Source: Rugamonas rivuli (GTDB lineage Bacteria; Pseudomonadota; Gammaproteobacteria; Burkholderiales; Burkholderiaceae_D). From it: DNA of 64,000 nucleotides. Positions 16,551 through 26,244 of this stretch are shown here, piece by piece. The translations under genes were made by a program, and so were the position numbers. The stretch's first letter is position 1, and each line of letters begins with the position of its first letter. Below the pieces are notes generated by a model. The model was not told the origin of the DNA. It saw nothing but the letters and a program-made list of their open reading frames with translations, and ran no database searches. Where the stretch lies: NCBI RefSeq assembly GCF_009380165.1, contig NZ_WHUF01000005.1, positions 509,248-573,247 of the forward strand, written 5' to 3'.

Positions 16551-17780
16551 TCAGAACTCGCGCGCCGCCAGCGCGTCGACCTGCTGCCGGCTGGGGAAGC
16601 TGCGCAGGCGGTAGCGGGCCGGATAGCCCTCCTCGCTGCGCGCCAGCTCGGCGATGCTGGCGCGCAGGTCGTCCCAGGCCACCAGCTTGGGAGCGCCGAC
16701 GCCGCTTTCGCTGTCGTCGTCCGGCCGCACCAGTGCCACTAGGTCCACCTCCGGCAGCAGCGTGTCCACGCCCTCGGTCCAGACGCCGTAACTGATCAGC
16801 CGCCCGGTGTCGGTCTTCTGCACCAGCTGGCAGGTGGCGACGAAGATGTCGACCTGCTCGCGCTCGTAGGCCTTGTCCAGCAACTGCTTTTGCGAGGCGT
16901 AGTCGTCGGCCAGGTAGATTTTCTTCAGCTGCTCCAGCTGGGCCAGCACCTCCGCATCCGGCGGCAGGTAGGCCACCGCCTTGCCCTGCTCGAAGCGGTA
17001 CATCAGCGCGGAAATGACGCGGCCCTCGTCGCTGGCATAGCCGCGCGCCAGCGCCAGCATCGCCAGCTGCGCCGCGCTGTTGTGGGACGAGGCCACCAGC
17101 AGCCGGTTACGCGTCGGCATCATGACCACCGGATCGCCGCCGACATTGAGCCGGAAGAACAGGTCGGCCAGCAGGATGCGCGAGGCTTCATACGAGTCGT
17201 CCCAGGCCGCCATCTGCACGCCGGGCGCGACCTGCACGAAGTTGGCGACGCTGATGTCGCGCAGGTTGTCGAGCGCGGCGGCCAGCGCGGCGTCGAAGGA
17301 CACGCCCCAGTCCGTCAGCGCCGACTGCGACAGCGTCTGGATCGAGTGCGGGCTGTCGTAGGCCAGCATCAGCACGCTGTCCGCGCTGAACGGCACCGAA
17401 CCGTCCTGGTAAGGCTTGCCCGTGCCCTGGGCCGCCTGCGTCAGCCGCATGTATTCGACGATCGCGCGCCCGCGCAGCACCGGCCGCAGGCCGCTGCGCG
17501 CCTCGGCGAAGGTGGCCGGCAAGGCCGGCGCCTGCATGCTGCGGATGTAATGGGCCAGCACTTCGGGCCGCTGCTTGCGCGATGCCGCGCAGTAGTCGCG
17601 GTAGGCATTGTGCAGGTTGTAGATCTCGGCGCCGCCGCTGCCGCCGACCAGCCGGAACTCGTCGGCGTCGTAGCTGAGCGGCCCCGGATGGCCGCCGTCG
17701 GCAAATGCCCGCAGGGCCAGCCGGGAGAATTTTTCGGGCGTGGGTGTCGATGCAAAAAAGTCGAAAATACCCAAACTCAC
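16551..17780 (-). CDS. DUF1444/YtpQ-like protein coupled to a response regulator
   Basis: Not assigned with certainty. The 409-residue product opens SLGIFDFFASTPTPEKFSRL; a later stretch, DPVVMMPTRNRLLVASS, resembles the DUF1444 (YtpQ) family. No signal peptide or catalytic motif is visible. Its GTG start at 17780 overlaps the TGA of the large signalling protein upstream (GTGA), so translation is coupled. Coupling suggests a role with that c-di-GMP signalling protein. The reading frame extends further upstream, but that part lies inside the other gene and is not homologous. Confidence 0.6.
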   Translation of the reverse strand: MSLGIFDFFASTPTPEKFSRLALRAFADGGHPGPLSYDADEFRLVGGSGGAEIYNLHNAYRDYCAASRKQRPEVLAHYIRSMQAPALPATFAEARSGLRPVLRGRAIVEYMRLTQAAQGTGKPYQDGSVPFSADSVLMLAYDSPHSIQTLSQSALTDWGVSFDAALAAALDNLRDISVANFVQVAPGVQMAAWDDSYEASRILLADLFFRLNVGGDPVVMMPTRNRLLVASSHNSAAQLAMLALARGYASDEGRVISALMYRFEQGKAVAYLPPDAEVLAQLEQLKKIYLADDYASQKQLLDKAYEREQVDIFVATCQLVQKTDTGRLISYGVWTEGVDTLLPEVDLVALVRPDDDSESGVGAPKLVAWDDLRASIAELARSEEGYPARYRLRSFPSRQQVDALAAREF

Positions 17781-20700
17781 TCCTCGATGACGTTTTCGAC
17801 CACCGCCAGCGGCGCCGGCACCGGCCCGCCGTGCACCTGCGCGTGCAGGCGGAAGCCTTCGCGGATATTCTCGCGCAGCACCGCGCCCTTCCACGGCTTG
17901 GTGTAGAAGCGGTCGATGGCGCCGTGGTTGATGGCGGCCATGATGGGCGTCAGGTCGGCGTAGGCCGACAGCATGATGCGGAAGGTGTCCGGCGCCAGGT
18001 TCTTGACGCGCTCCATGAACTCGGTGCCGCTCATCAGCGGCATGCACTGGTCGCACAGGATCACCTGCACCCGGTTCTGCGCCAGCACGTCGAAACCCTC
18101 GGCCGCCGTCTGCGCGGTCAGGATGCGGTAGCCGTCCTGCGACAGGAAATCGGTCAGCACGTCGAGCATGAAGGCGTCGTCGTCGACGATCAGCAAGGTC
18201 TGCTGTTCGACCACGTTCTCGTCGGCCGGCGCCTGCAAGTAGCGGCCTTCGCGCAGCATGGCTTCGAAGTCCTCTTCAGGCAGCGGACGGCTGAAGTAAT
18301 AGCCCTGCATCTCGTCGCAGCCGTGGCGGCGCAGGTAAGCCAGTTGCGCATCCTTCTCCACGCCCTCGGCGATCACTTCCAGCTTCATGCTGTGCGCCAT
18401 GTTGATGATGGCCAGCACGATGGCGGCGTCGTCCGGGTTGCTGGTCACTTCGCGCACGAAGGCGATGTCGATCTTCAGCTTGTCGATCGGGAAGCGCTTC
18501 AGGTAGGCCAGCGACGAGTAGCCGGTGCCGAAATCGTCGATCGAGATCTGGATGCCCAGCGCCTTCAGGTGCTGCAGCACGGTGATGGTCTCTTCGGCGT
18601 TGGACATCAGCGAACTCTCGGTCAGCTCCAGCTCCAGCAGCTCGGGCGCGATGTCGTGCTCCTTGATGGCCTTGAGCACCTCTTCCTCCAGCCCGCCGAC
18701 GAAGAACTGGATGCCCGAGACGTTGACCGACAGGTGCACCGCGCCCACGCCCGACTTGCCCCATTCGGCGATCTTGCGGCAAGCCTCTTGCAGCACCCAG
18801 TTGCCGACCCGGACGATCAGCCCGGTCTCTTCCAGGATGGGAATGAACAGCGCCGGCGACACCATGCCGTGGCCCGGCCGCTTCCAGCGTATCAGCGCCT
18901 CGGCGCCGCTGATGCGGCCGCTGCCGATGTGCACCTTGGGCTGGAAATGCAGCACGAACTCGCCGTTGTCGATGGCGCGGCGCAGCGCGTTCTCCAGGTC
19001 CAGCCGCGCCAGCGATTGCGCGTTCATCTCCGAGGTGAAGAAGCGGAAGGCGTCGCGCCCCGCCTCCTTGGCGCGGTACATGGCGGTGTCGGCGTACTGG
19101 ATCAGCGTGTCGGGGTCGTTGCCGTCGTCCGGGTAGACGGCGATGCCGATGCTGGCCGTCACCGTCACCTCGTGGCCCTTGAGGTCGAACGGCCGGCGCA
19201 TCGATTCGCGGATCTTGTCGACCACGGCGATGGCGTTCTGCGCGCCCTCGGGCAGCATCAGGATGGCGGCGAACTCGTCGCCGCCGAAGCGGCCGATGGT
19301 GTCGCGCACCCGCAGGCAGTCGACCAGCCGGCTGGAGAACTGCCGCAGCAGCTCGTCGCCGATGGTGTGGCCCAGCGTGTCGTTGACGTTCTTGAAGCGG
19401 TCGACGTCGAGGAACAGCACCGCCAGCGACCACTTGTGATCGTTGGCCTGGCGCAGCGAGTGGCTCAGCGAATCGTAGAACTGGCTGCGGTTGGGCAGGC
19501 CGGTCAGCGTGTCGAAGTGGGCCAGCTTGAGCAGGCGCTGCTCGGCTTCCTTGCGTTCGGTGATGTCGCGCGCCACCGCCACCAGGATCCAGCTGGGGCC
19601 GGAGCGCAGCGTGCGCCGCTGCACTTCCACCGACAGCGGCGAGCCATCCTTGCGGTACAGCAGCAGCTCGGTCATGGCGCCGCTCTGGTCGCCGGCCAGC
19701 AGCTTGTCGTACAGTTCTTCCAGCCGGTTCAGGTCGCCCTCGATGGACTTGTTGGGGCCGACCTTGAGGAAGTCCTCGCGCTCGTAGCCCAGCATGCGGC
19801 AGGCGGTGACGTTGACGTCGACGAAGCACATGCCGGCGCGGTCGACCAGGAAGATGGCGTCGGCGGTGGCGTCCATCGCCAGGCGGAAGCGGCGCAAGTC
19901 TTCGTCGAGGCGGATGCGGGCGTTCATGTCCAGCGTCAGCTGGGCGTGGTGGCGCTTGATTTCATCGTACAGCAGCAGGTTTTCGTAGGCCACCGAGATC
20001 TGCGCCGCCACCGTGGCGGCGACGCGCTCGTCGACTTCGGAAAAGCCGTCGGCGCCCAGCTTGTCGACCAGGTAGAGCCAGCCGTGGATGCGCTCGCGCG
20101 AGGCGATCGGCACGCCGAGGAAGGAATGCACCGGCGGATGGCTGGCCGGCAGGCCGATGCCGGCCGGATCGCCGTTCAAGTCGTTGATGCGGCAAGGCTG
20201 GCGCTGTTCGAGCAGGCCCCGCAGCACGCCGGCGCGCGGCGCCAGCGCGATCTGCCGCGCCGGCACGCCGGCGCCGCAGCTGGCGAAGTAATTCAGCTCG
20301 GCCGCGCCCGGCTCCAGCACGCCGATGCACGCATACTTGGAAACGCAGATGTTCTGCGCCACGCGGCAGCCGATCTCGATCAGCGCGCCGGGGTCGCGCT
20401 CGGCGCCCAGCTCGATGCCCAGCTCGATCAGCGCGGTCAGCCGCAGGCTCACCGCCTGCAGGCTGGACAGCGAACTGGTGAGCCGCTGCGTCATGCGGGT
20501 CAGGTTTTCCGGCGCCGCCTCGTCGGTGTCCTGGGCAAAGCGCGACAGCAGCTGGCTGCTCGATTCCAGCTCGCCCAGGTATTCGGCCACCTTGTCGTCG
20601 ATGTTGTGGAAGCGCCCTTCTTGCGGCGGCTCCGGCGCGAACGACGGCAGCGTGCTGTCCTCGGCCACGCCGGCCAGGCCCAGCGCCTCGTGCACGGTGC

Positions 20701-21433
20701 GCAGGATGACTTCGGGATCGGAGGGCTTCGGCAGCACCCAGCGCACGCCGCACGATTGCGCCACCGCCATCGCCTCGCGCTCGCGGTAGGTGGCGGTGTA
20801 GAAGATCACCGGCACGTCGGCCGTCTCCGGGTTGCCGTGCAGGCGGGTGACGAATTCGTAGCCGTCCATGTTCGGCATCAGGATGTCGGAGATCACCAGG
20901 TCCGGCTTCTCGGCCTGCACCATGGTCAAGCCTTCGGCGCCGTTGGCCGCCTCCAGCAGGCGGTGGCCGCCGTAGCCCAGCAAGGTCATCAGGAATTCGC
21001 GGTTCAATACGTGATCGTCCACGATCAGTATCGTCGCAATGTCGTTTTTAGGCGGGGTCGACACCGCCCCGCTGAGAAAAGACTCGATCTGCGCCACGAA
21101 GGTGTCGGGCTCGACCGGCTTGCCGATGTAGCCGTCGAAGCCGGCCTCCAGCAGTTTTTCGCGGTCGCCCATCATGGCCAGCGCCGTCACCGCCAGCGTC
21201 GGGATGTGGCGCACCGCGGGGTCGGCCTTGAGCGCGGCCACCACGCCGTAGCCGTCCAGCTTGGGCAGGTGGACGTCGCAGATGATCAGGTCCGGCAATT
21301 CCCGCCGTGCCGCCTGGACGCCGGCCTCGCCGTCGCAGGCGGACAGTGGCACATAACCGAAGGCGCGCAATAAATACACCATCAACTCCATGTTGGTGGC
21401 GTTGTCTTCTATGATCAGGATACGTGCCGACAC
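17777..21433 (-). CDS. Multidomain c-di-GMP signalling protein (REC-REC-GAF-PAS-GGDEF-EAL-REC)
   Basis: A 1218-residue cytosolic hub. Domains in order: receiver 1 (about 3-120, Asp53 in ICDVHLP), receiver 2 (about 133-250, Asp183 in ISDILMP), GAF (about 335-485), PAS (about 515-625, ending VARDITERKEAEQ), GGDEF (motif intact, RFGGDEF, 717-721), EAL (intact, GAEALIRW, 845-847, with DDFGTGYSS and AEGVEKD) and a C-terminal receiver with CDQCMP and TKPW. Both synthesis and breakdown of c-di-GMP are possible from the motifs. Start is GTG at 21433 with AAGGGGAG 6 nt upstream, 16 bp after the sensor kinase that probably phosphorylates one of the receivers. Confidence 0.92.
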   Translation of the reverse strand: MSARILIIEDNATNMELMVYLLRAFGYVPLSACDGEAGVQAARRELPDLIICDVHLPKLDGYGVVAALKADPAVRHIPTLAVTALAMMGDREKLLEAGFDGYIGKPVEPDTFVAQIESFLSGAVSTPPKNDIATILIVDDHVLNREFLMTLLGYGGHRLLEAANGAEGLTMVQAEKPDLVISDILMPNMDGYEFVTRLHGNPETADVPVIFYTATYREREAMAVAQSCGVRWVLPKPSDPEVILRTVHEALGLAGVAEDSTLPSFAPEPPQEGRFHNIDDKVAEYLGELESSSQLLSRFAQDTDEAAPENLTRMTQRLTSSLSSLQAVSLRLTALIELGIELGAERDPGALIEIGCRVAQNICVSKYACIGVLEPGAAELNYFASCGAGVPARQIALAPRAGVLRGLLEQRQPCRINDLNGDPAGIGLPASHPPVHSFLGVPIASRERIHGWLYLVDKLGADGFSEVDERVAATVAAQISVAYENLLLYDEIKRHHAQLTLDMNARIRLDEDLRRFRLAMDATADAIFLVDRAGMCFVDVNVTACRMLGYEREDFLKVGPNKSIEGDLNRLEELYDKLLAGDQSGAMTELLLYRKDGSPLSVEVQRRTLRSGPSWILVAVARDITERKEAEQRLLKLAHFDTLTGLPNRSQFYDSLSHSLRQANDHKWSLAVLFLDVDRFKNVNDTLGHTIGDELLRQFSSRLVDCLRVRDTIGRFGGDEFAAILMLPEGAQNAIAVVDKIRESMRRPFDLKGHEVTVTASIGIAVYPDDGNDPDTLIQYADTAMYRAKEAGRDAFRFFTSEMNAQSLARLDLENALRRAIDNGEFVLHFQPKVHIGSGRISGAEALIRWKRPGHGMVSPALFIPILEETGLIVRVGNWVLQEACRKIAEWGKSGVGAVHLSVNVSGIQFFVGGLEEEVLKAIKEHDIAPELLELELTESSLMSNAEETITVLQHLKALGIQISIDDFGTGYSSLAYLKRFPIDKLKIDIAFVREVTSNPDDAAIVLAIINMAHSMKLEVIAEGVEKDAQLAYLRRHGCDEMQGYYFSRPLPEEDFEAMLREGRYLQAPADENVVEQQTLLIVDDDAFMLDVLTDFLSQDGYRILTAQTAAEGFDVLAQNRVQVILCDQCMPLMSGTEFMERVKNLAPDTFRIMLSAYADLTPIMAAINHGAIDRFYTKPWKGAVLRENIREGFRLHAQVHGGPVPAPLAVVENVIEE

Positions 21434-21449
21434 GTTGAGCTCCCCTTCT

Positions 21450-22934
21450 TCAGCGTTCCAGCGGCAGCGCCAGGGTGAACACGCTCCCGACGCCCGACTC
21501 GCTGTCAAACAAAATCTCACCACGCAGCATTTCCGCCAGCCGCTGGCTCAGGTGCAAGCCCAGCCCGGTCCCCTCGTCCTGCCGCATCTTGCCGGCCTCC
21601 AGCTGCGCAAAAGCCTGGAACAGCGTGCCCTGCGCTTCCTCATCGATGCCGCTGCCGGTATCGCTGATGCTGATCGTCACGCACGAGCGCTCGCTGACGG
21701 TGCCGGTGTCCAGCTGGACCATCACCTTGCCATGGTCGGTGAACTTGATCGCGTTGTGCAGCAAATTCATCAGTATCTGTTGCAGCGCGCGGCGGTCGGC
21801 GACCACGGTCAGGTCTTGCGGCGCGCTGACGAATTCCAGTTCCAGCCCCTTGTGGCGGGCCTGTGGTTTAAACAGCAACAATACCTCGTCGATAAGCTGA
21901 CGGCATTGCAAGGGCATCAGGTCCAGTTCCAGCTTGCCCGTTTCGATCCGGGTCAAATCCAGCATGTCGTTGATCATCGACAGCAGATGGCGCGCGCTGC
22001 TTTGCACGGTCCGCAATTGTTTTTCCTGTTCACCATTTATTGGCCCAGGCAACTTCATCAACATAGTACCCGTAAAACCGATGATCGCGTTCAACGGCGT
22101 GCGCAATTCGTGCGACATGCCGGTCAGGAAGCGGTCCTTGGCGGCGCTGGCGCGCGCCAGTTCGGCGTTTTTCTCCTGCAGCGAACGCTCGATCCGCCTG
22201 CGTTCGCTGGTGTCGCGGATTGCACTCATGACCAGCGTGCCTTCCAGCGTTTCGATCGGGCTCAGGCTGATTTCGACGGGGAATTCCATGCCGTCGCTGC
22301 GCAGGCCGTACAGCTCGCGGCCGCCGCCCATGGGCCGCACCACCGGCTGGTGCTGGAAGCCGTTGCGGTGCTGCACGTGGCGCGCGCGGAAGCGCGGCGG
22401 CATCAACTGCTCCAGCGGAATGCCGCGCAGGGCGCCGCGCGGATAGCCGAACAAGGCTTCGGCCTGGGTGTTGGCCAGCACGATGCGGCCGCTGGCGTTG
22501 GCCATGATGATGGCGTCCGGCAGCGACTCCAGCAAGCCGTCGAAGCGCGCCTCGACCAGCTTGGCGTCGCGCAGCACCTTGAGCGCGGTGACGTCTTTTT
22601 TACTCCACAAAATATAAGCGGGCCGGCCGTCGTCGTCGTGCACCAGCTTGGACGAGCTGTCGATGTACACCAGCGCGCCGTCCTTGGCGTGGCGCATCGA
22701 TTCATAATTGGCGGTGCCGTCCTGCAGCGTCTGCCGCAAGACGGTCTGCTCCTGGTCGGCCATGCCGGGCGGGACGATCAGCTCGGCCAGCCGGCGGCCC
22801 AATGCCTCCTCGCTGCTGTAGCCGAACACCGCCTGCGCGCCGTTGCTCCAGCATACGACCTCCCCGTCCAGCGATGTCAGCACGACAGCGTCGGGTGTTT
22901 CATTCAGGATGAGGGTGCCGAAGTCCGTTACCAT
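21450..22934 (-). CDS. PAS-PAS sensor histidine kinase
   Basis: 494-residue soluble kinase with two PAS domains (LNETPDAVVLTSLDGEVVCW and LPDAIIMANASGRIVLAN), a HisKA dimer domain with the phosphoacceptor in MSHELRTPLNAIIGF, and an HATPase domain: N box LMNLLHNAIKF, ISDTGSGIDEE and DEGTGLGLHLS. No transmembrane segment, so it senses a cytosolic signal. First gene of a three-gene operon with the REC/GGDEF/EAL protein and the DUF1444-like gene. AAAAGG precedes the ATG. Confidence 0.93.
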   Translation of the reverse strand: MVTDFGTLILNETPDAVVLTSLDGEVVCWSNGAQAVFGYSSEEALGRRLAELIVPPGMADQEQTVLRQTLQDGTANYESMRHAKDGALVYIDSSSKLVHDDDGRPAYILWSKKDVTALKVLRDAKLVEARFDGLLESLPDAIIMANASGRIVLANTQAEALFGYPRGALRGIPLEQLMPPRFRARHVQHRNGFQHQPVVRPMGGGRELYGLRSDGMEFPVEISLSPIETLEGTLVMSAIRDTSERRRIERSLQEKNAELARASAAKDRFLTGMSHELRTPLNAIIGFTGTMLMKLPGPINGEQEKQLRTVQSSARHLLSMINDMLDLTRIETGKLELDLMPLQCRQLIDEVLLLFKPQARHKGLELEFVSAPQDLTVVADRRALQQILMNLLHNAIKFTDHGKVMVQLDTGTVSERSCVTISISDTGSGIDEEAQGTLFQAFAQLEAGKMRQDEGTGLGLHLSQRLAEMLRGEILFDSESGVGSVFTLALPLER

Positions 22935-23004
22935 CGCGTCGCCTTTTCTTCCCGTTACACATGATAAACATACAGCAATGGGCCACGCCAATACTCACAG
23001 AAAA

Positions 23005-23949
23005 TCACAGCCCGGCGGCGGCAGCGATTTCATTCATGGTGCAGCCCAGGATGTCGGGGTGGCGGCCGAGCGCCACGTGGCCTATGGCGCCGAAGACGAG
23101 ATTGCGGGCGCCGGGCAGCGCGCCCGAGTCCTGCGGCGCGACGATATTGTCGTGAACGGAATAGATGGAGCTGATCAGGCCACGTTGCAAATTTGCCTCA
23201 GATGCGGCCAACTCCGCCAGCCACGCGCTGTTGTGGCGCATCTGCGCGGCGTTGCCGCCGGGGCCGAACAGCGCCAGCGCCGTGCCGTGGTGCGGCGTGC
23301 CCAGCGTGACGATGCGCGCCACGGCGGCGGCGCCATAACGGCGCAGCCAGGCGCGCGCCACCAGCCCGCCCATGCTGTGGCCGACGATGATCACTTGCGC
23401 GCTGCCGGTGGCGGCGCACAGGCGTTCGACCGCCGCCTGCACCTGCGGCGCGTAGGCGTCGATCGAGGCGCCGGGCGGCTCCAGGTCGATGCCGTAGTGG
23501 CTGATGCCGGCCCGCGCCAGCCGCGCGCTCAGCGGCCGCCAGTAGCCGCTGTTGCAGGCGTAGCCGTGGATCAGCAGCACCGGCAGGCCGCGCGCCTGCG
23601 GCTGCAATTGCAGGCCGAGCGGCTTGAGCATGTCGTAGGAGGAGGCCAGCAGCGAGGCGCGGAATTCGTGCAGGAACAGGCTGGCGGCGCGCGCCGGGTT
23701 GAGCGCATGCGCGGCCGGCGTGGCCGCGCCCTTGCCCGCGCGCGAGCTGAGCAAAAAGTTGTTGGCGGAGATCGCCGCCCGCAGCAGCAGCACGGCGGCC
23801 AGGCCGGCGGCCACGTAGGCCAGCGCCGTCAACGGCGGGTTCAGCGGCGCCACCCAGTCGGGCCGCCACGCATGATGCAAGCCGGCCGCCAGCGCCAGCA
23901 CGGCGCCGGCTTGCACCAGCAGCAAGAGGATAATCCAGCGTTTGATCAT
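23005..23949 (-). CDS. Membrane-anchored alpha/beta hydrolase (lipase-like)
   Basis: 314-residue hydrolase with an N-terminal membrane segment (IKRWIILLLLVQAGAVLALA) and a lipase core: oxyanion HGYACNSGYW, nucleophile IIVGHSMGGLVARAW, and a final His in IGHVALGRHPD. Triacylglycerol or ester lipases of this kind act at the periplasmic side. The ATG at 23949 lacks a good ribosome site; a TTG directly after the GMC stop (23976) is the alternative. Third gene of an operon with the Tat protein and the GMC oxidoreductase. Confidence 0.85.
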   Translation of the reverse strand: MIKRWIILLLLVQAGAVLALAAGLHHAWRPDWVAPLNPPLTALAYVAAGLAAVLLLRAAISANNFLLSSRAGKGAATPAAHALNPARAASLFLHEFRASLLASSYDMLKPLGLQLQPQARGLPVLLIHGYACNSGYWRPLSARLARAGISHYGIDLEPPGASIDAYAPQVQAAVERLCAATGSAQVIIVGHSMGGLVARAWLRRYGAAAVARIVTLGTPHHGTALALFGPGGNAAQMRHNSAWLAELAASEANLQRGLISSIYSVHDNIVAPQDSGALPGARNLVFGAIGHVALGRHPDILGCTMNEIAAAAGL

Positions 23950-23976
23950 GCCGCCATCATACCCTCGCCGCGACAA

Positions 23977-25638
23977 TCAGGTGCGGACCGGCCTCGCCGC
24001 CGGCTTGCCGGTCAGCTGCTGCGCCAGGCCGCTGGCCAGCCGCGCCACGATGCCGAAGATCGACAGCTGGGGATTGGCGCCGATCGAGGTCGGGAACAGC
24101 GAGCCGTCGTACACCGACAGGTTGGCCAGGCCGTGGTAGCGGCCGTCGGCGCCGGCCACGCCCTGGCGCGGGTCGTCCGACATGGTGCAGCCGCCCATCA
24201 CGTGGGCCGACACCACGCGCGTCGCCAGCACCTTCAGCGGCAGCGCCGCGATGCCGGCCCTGGCCTGCGCCCAGCTGGTGTAGCGCGGCCCCGACTCGTG
24301 CACCGGCGACACGTCCTGGGCGCCGGCGGCGAACTGGATCTCGGCCATCGTCAGCATGGCGCGGCGCGCGCCGTCCCAGATGAAATCGGTCAGCGGGTAG
24401 TCCAGCACCGGGGCGCCGTGGGCGTCCAGCGCCACGCTGCCGCCGGCGGCCTCGGCGTGGAAGCCGTCGCGCAGCAGCGCCAGGATGGCCTGCTTGTGCG
24501 GGAACTGCGCCATGTCGCCCGCGTGCTGGGCGCCGAAGCCGCCGGTGGTGGTGGCCAGCAGCAGCGGATGCAGCGGCGGCACCTCCAGCTTGTAGCCCAT
24601 GGGGCCGTCGATCGGCTGGTCGTGCAGGAAGTGGTCGGAATACACCGTCTGCGGTGCGCCGGCGTAACCGTCCACGCGCTGGGCGAAGGTGCCGGCCGAA
24701 ATCACCACCGGATGCAAAAAGGTGCGCTTGCCCAGCAGGCCGTGCGGATCGGGCGCTCCCGAGCGCATCAGCAGCGCCGGCGAATTGATGGCGCCGCCCG
24801 CCACCACGTAGTGCCGCGCCTTCAGCGTGATGCGGCGGCCGGTCGGCAGCATGCCGGCCGCGTCCAGCGCCACGCAGTCCAGCTGCGCCACCTTGTCGCC
24901 GTGGATGACGAAGCGCTCTGCGCGGGCGCGCGTCAGCAGCGTCGCGCCCTGCCCCAGCGCGCCCGGGATGGTCGTCACCAGCATCGACTGCTTGGCGTTG
25001 GTCGGGCAACCCATGCCGCAGTAGCCCAGGTTCCAGCAACCGTTGACGTTGCGCCGTATCAGCGCGGTCGGGATGCCCAGCTTGGCGGCGCCGCGGCGCA
25101 GCACGTCGTTGTTTTCGTTGGGCGCCGCCGCCCAGTCGGAGATATTGAGGCGCTGCTCCATCAGCTCGAACCACGGCGCCAGCGCGGCCGGCGTGTAATC
25201 CTTTAAACCATATTGTTTAGTCCAATAGTCCAGCGTGATGTCCGGCGTGCGGAAGCTGCTGGTCCAGTTGACGGTGGTGGTGCCGCCGACGGTGCGGCCC
25301 TGCAGGATGTTGATGCCCTTGTCGCGCGTCTTGCGCGCCGCCGATTCCTGGTACAGCTGCGGATAGGCCTCGGCCTCCTTCATGTTGAAGTCCGACGACG
25401 AGCGCAGCGCGCCCTCCTCGACGATCAGCACGCGCAGGCCGGACAGCGCCAGGATCTCGGCCGTGACGCCGCCGCCGGCGCCGCTGCCGACGATGATGAC
25501 GTCGGCCTCCAGCGTCAGGTCGGCCTCCAGCCGCGCGCAGTCGGTGACGCGCCAGCCGGCGGCCAGCCCGGCCCGCACCGGGTCGGGGATCACGCCCTTG
25601 GAGGGAAGGATGGGAATGTTGGTGTTCGGCTGGTTCAT
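23977..25638 (-). CDS. GMC family FAD-dependent oxidoreductase
   Basis: 553-residue glucose-methanol-choline oxidoreductase. The FAD dinucleotide fold is at DVIIVGSGAGGGVTAEILAL (from about residue 46), the GMC signature at RTVGGTTTVNWTSSFR, and the C-terminal catalytic region at SAHVMGGCTMSDDPRQG and GSLFPTSIGANPQLSI. It starts by ATGA overlap with the Tat-signal gene upstream, which is likely its small subunit; such pairs oxidise alcohols or sterols in the periplasm and pass electrons to cytochromes. The GMC protein has no signal of its own and may travel with its partner. Confidence 0.92.
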   Translation of the reverse strand: MNQPNTNIPILPSKGVIPDPVRAGLAAGWRVTDCARLEADLTLEADVIIVGSGAGGGVTAEILALSGLRVLIVEEGALRSSSDFNMKEAEAYPQLYQESAARKTRDKGINILQGRTVGGTTTVNWTSSFRTPDITLDYWTKQYGLKDYTPAALAPWFELMEQRLNISDWAAAPNENNDVLRRGAAKLGIPTALIRRNVNGCWNLGYCGMGCPTNAKQSMLVTTIPGALGQGATLLTRARAERFVIHGDKVAQLDCVALDAAGMLPTGRRITLKARHYVVAGGAINSPALLMRSGAPDPHGLLGKRTFLHPVVISAGTFAQRVDGYAGAPQTVYSDHFLHDQPIDGPMGYKLEVPPLHPLLLATTTGGFGAQHAGDMAQFPHKQAILALLRDGFHAEAAGGSVALDAHGAPVLDYPLTDFIWDGARRAMLTMAEIQFAAGAQDVSPVHESGPRYTSWAQARAGIAALPLKVLATRVVSAHVMGGCTMSDDPRQGVAGADGRYHGLANLSVYDGSLFPTSIGANPQLSIFGIVARLASGLAQQLTGKPAARPVRT

Positions 25639-26159
25639 TTCAGCAGCTCCTTCAGCGGGCCGGGATAGCCGATGGCGGCCCACGAGGACGGCTCCGCATA
25701 CCACGGGCCGAGGATCAGGTCATGCAGCGCCAGATAGGCGGTCTGCAGCATGGCGAGGCGGTGGTGGCGCCAGCTTTGCAGGAAGGCGGCGATCTCCTCC
25801 GGCGCGGCCTGCGCCCAGCTGCCGGAGACGCCGGCCAGCAGGCGCCGCGCCGGTCCCAGCGCCAGCAGGCCGAACAGATCCTGCACTTCCTTTTGCGTGG
25901 ACAGCGGCAGGCCGTGGATGGCGGCCAGCGTGCGCGCCATGGCGTCGCCCACGGCCGCCGCGCGCGCGGCCGGCTCGGCCGGCAGCACCGGGCCCAGCAT
26001 CGCCGGCACGATGGCGGCCAGCACGGCCTTGGCCTCGCCGTCCAGCGTGAAGGGATTTGGGAGCGCCGGCGGATGCGCCAGGCGATAGATGGCGCCGCCG
26101 GCTGCGAGCGTGATCGCAGCGGCTGCGCCGATCTTCAGGAAAGATCTGCGGGTAGTCAT
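25635..26159 (-). CDS. Tat-signal small subunit for the GMC oxidoreductase
   Basis: 174-residue protein with a canonical twin-arginine signal TTRRSFLKIGAAAAITLAAG at its start, followed by a helical domain like gluconate dehydrogenase subunit 3 (LSTQKEVQDLFGLLALG, WAAIGYPGPLKELL). Genes of this type lie beside GMC dehydrogenases and are thought to escort the catalytic subunit through Tat. A GGAG site precedes the ATG; the TGA overlaps the start of the GMC gene. Confidence 0.82.
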   Translation of the reverse strand: MTTRRSFLKIGAAAAITLAAGGAIYRLAHPPALPNPFTLDGEAKAVLAAIVPAMLGPVLPAEPAARAAAVGDAMARTLAAIHGLPLSTQKEVQDLFGLLALGPARRLLAGVSGSWAQAAPEEIAAFLQSWRHHRLAMLQTAYLALHDLILGPWYAEPSSWAAIGYPGPLKELLK

Positions 26160-26244
26160 GTCTCCGTCCGTCTGTATTTTTTTAATCCAACTAGTGTACG
26201 TGAACGGACGGAAAACCCCGATCGCAAAAAATAGAGGACGCCGT

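Noticed and set aside
17705..21373. Very long open frame (over 1200 codons) on the plus strand opposite the large signalling protein
   Set aside because: Antisense shadow of a high-GC gene; the His/Arg/Gln-rich product has no domain, while the minus strand encodes clear REC, GAF, PAS, GGDEF and EAL domains.
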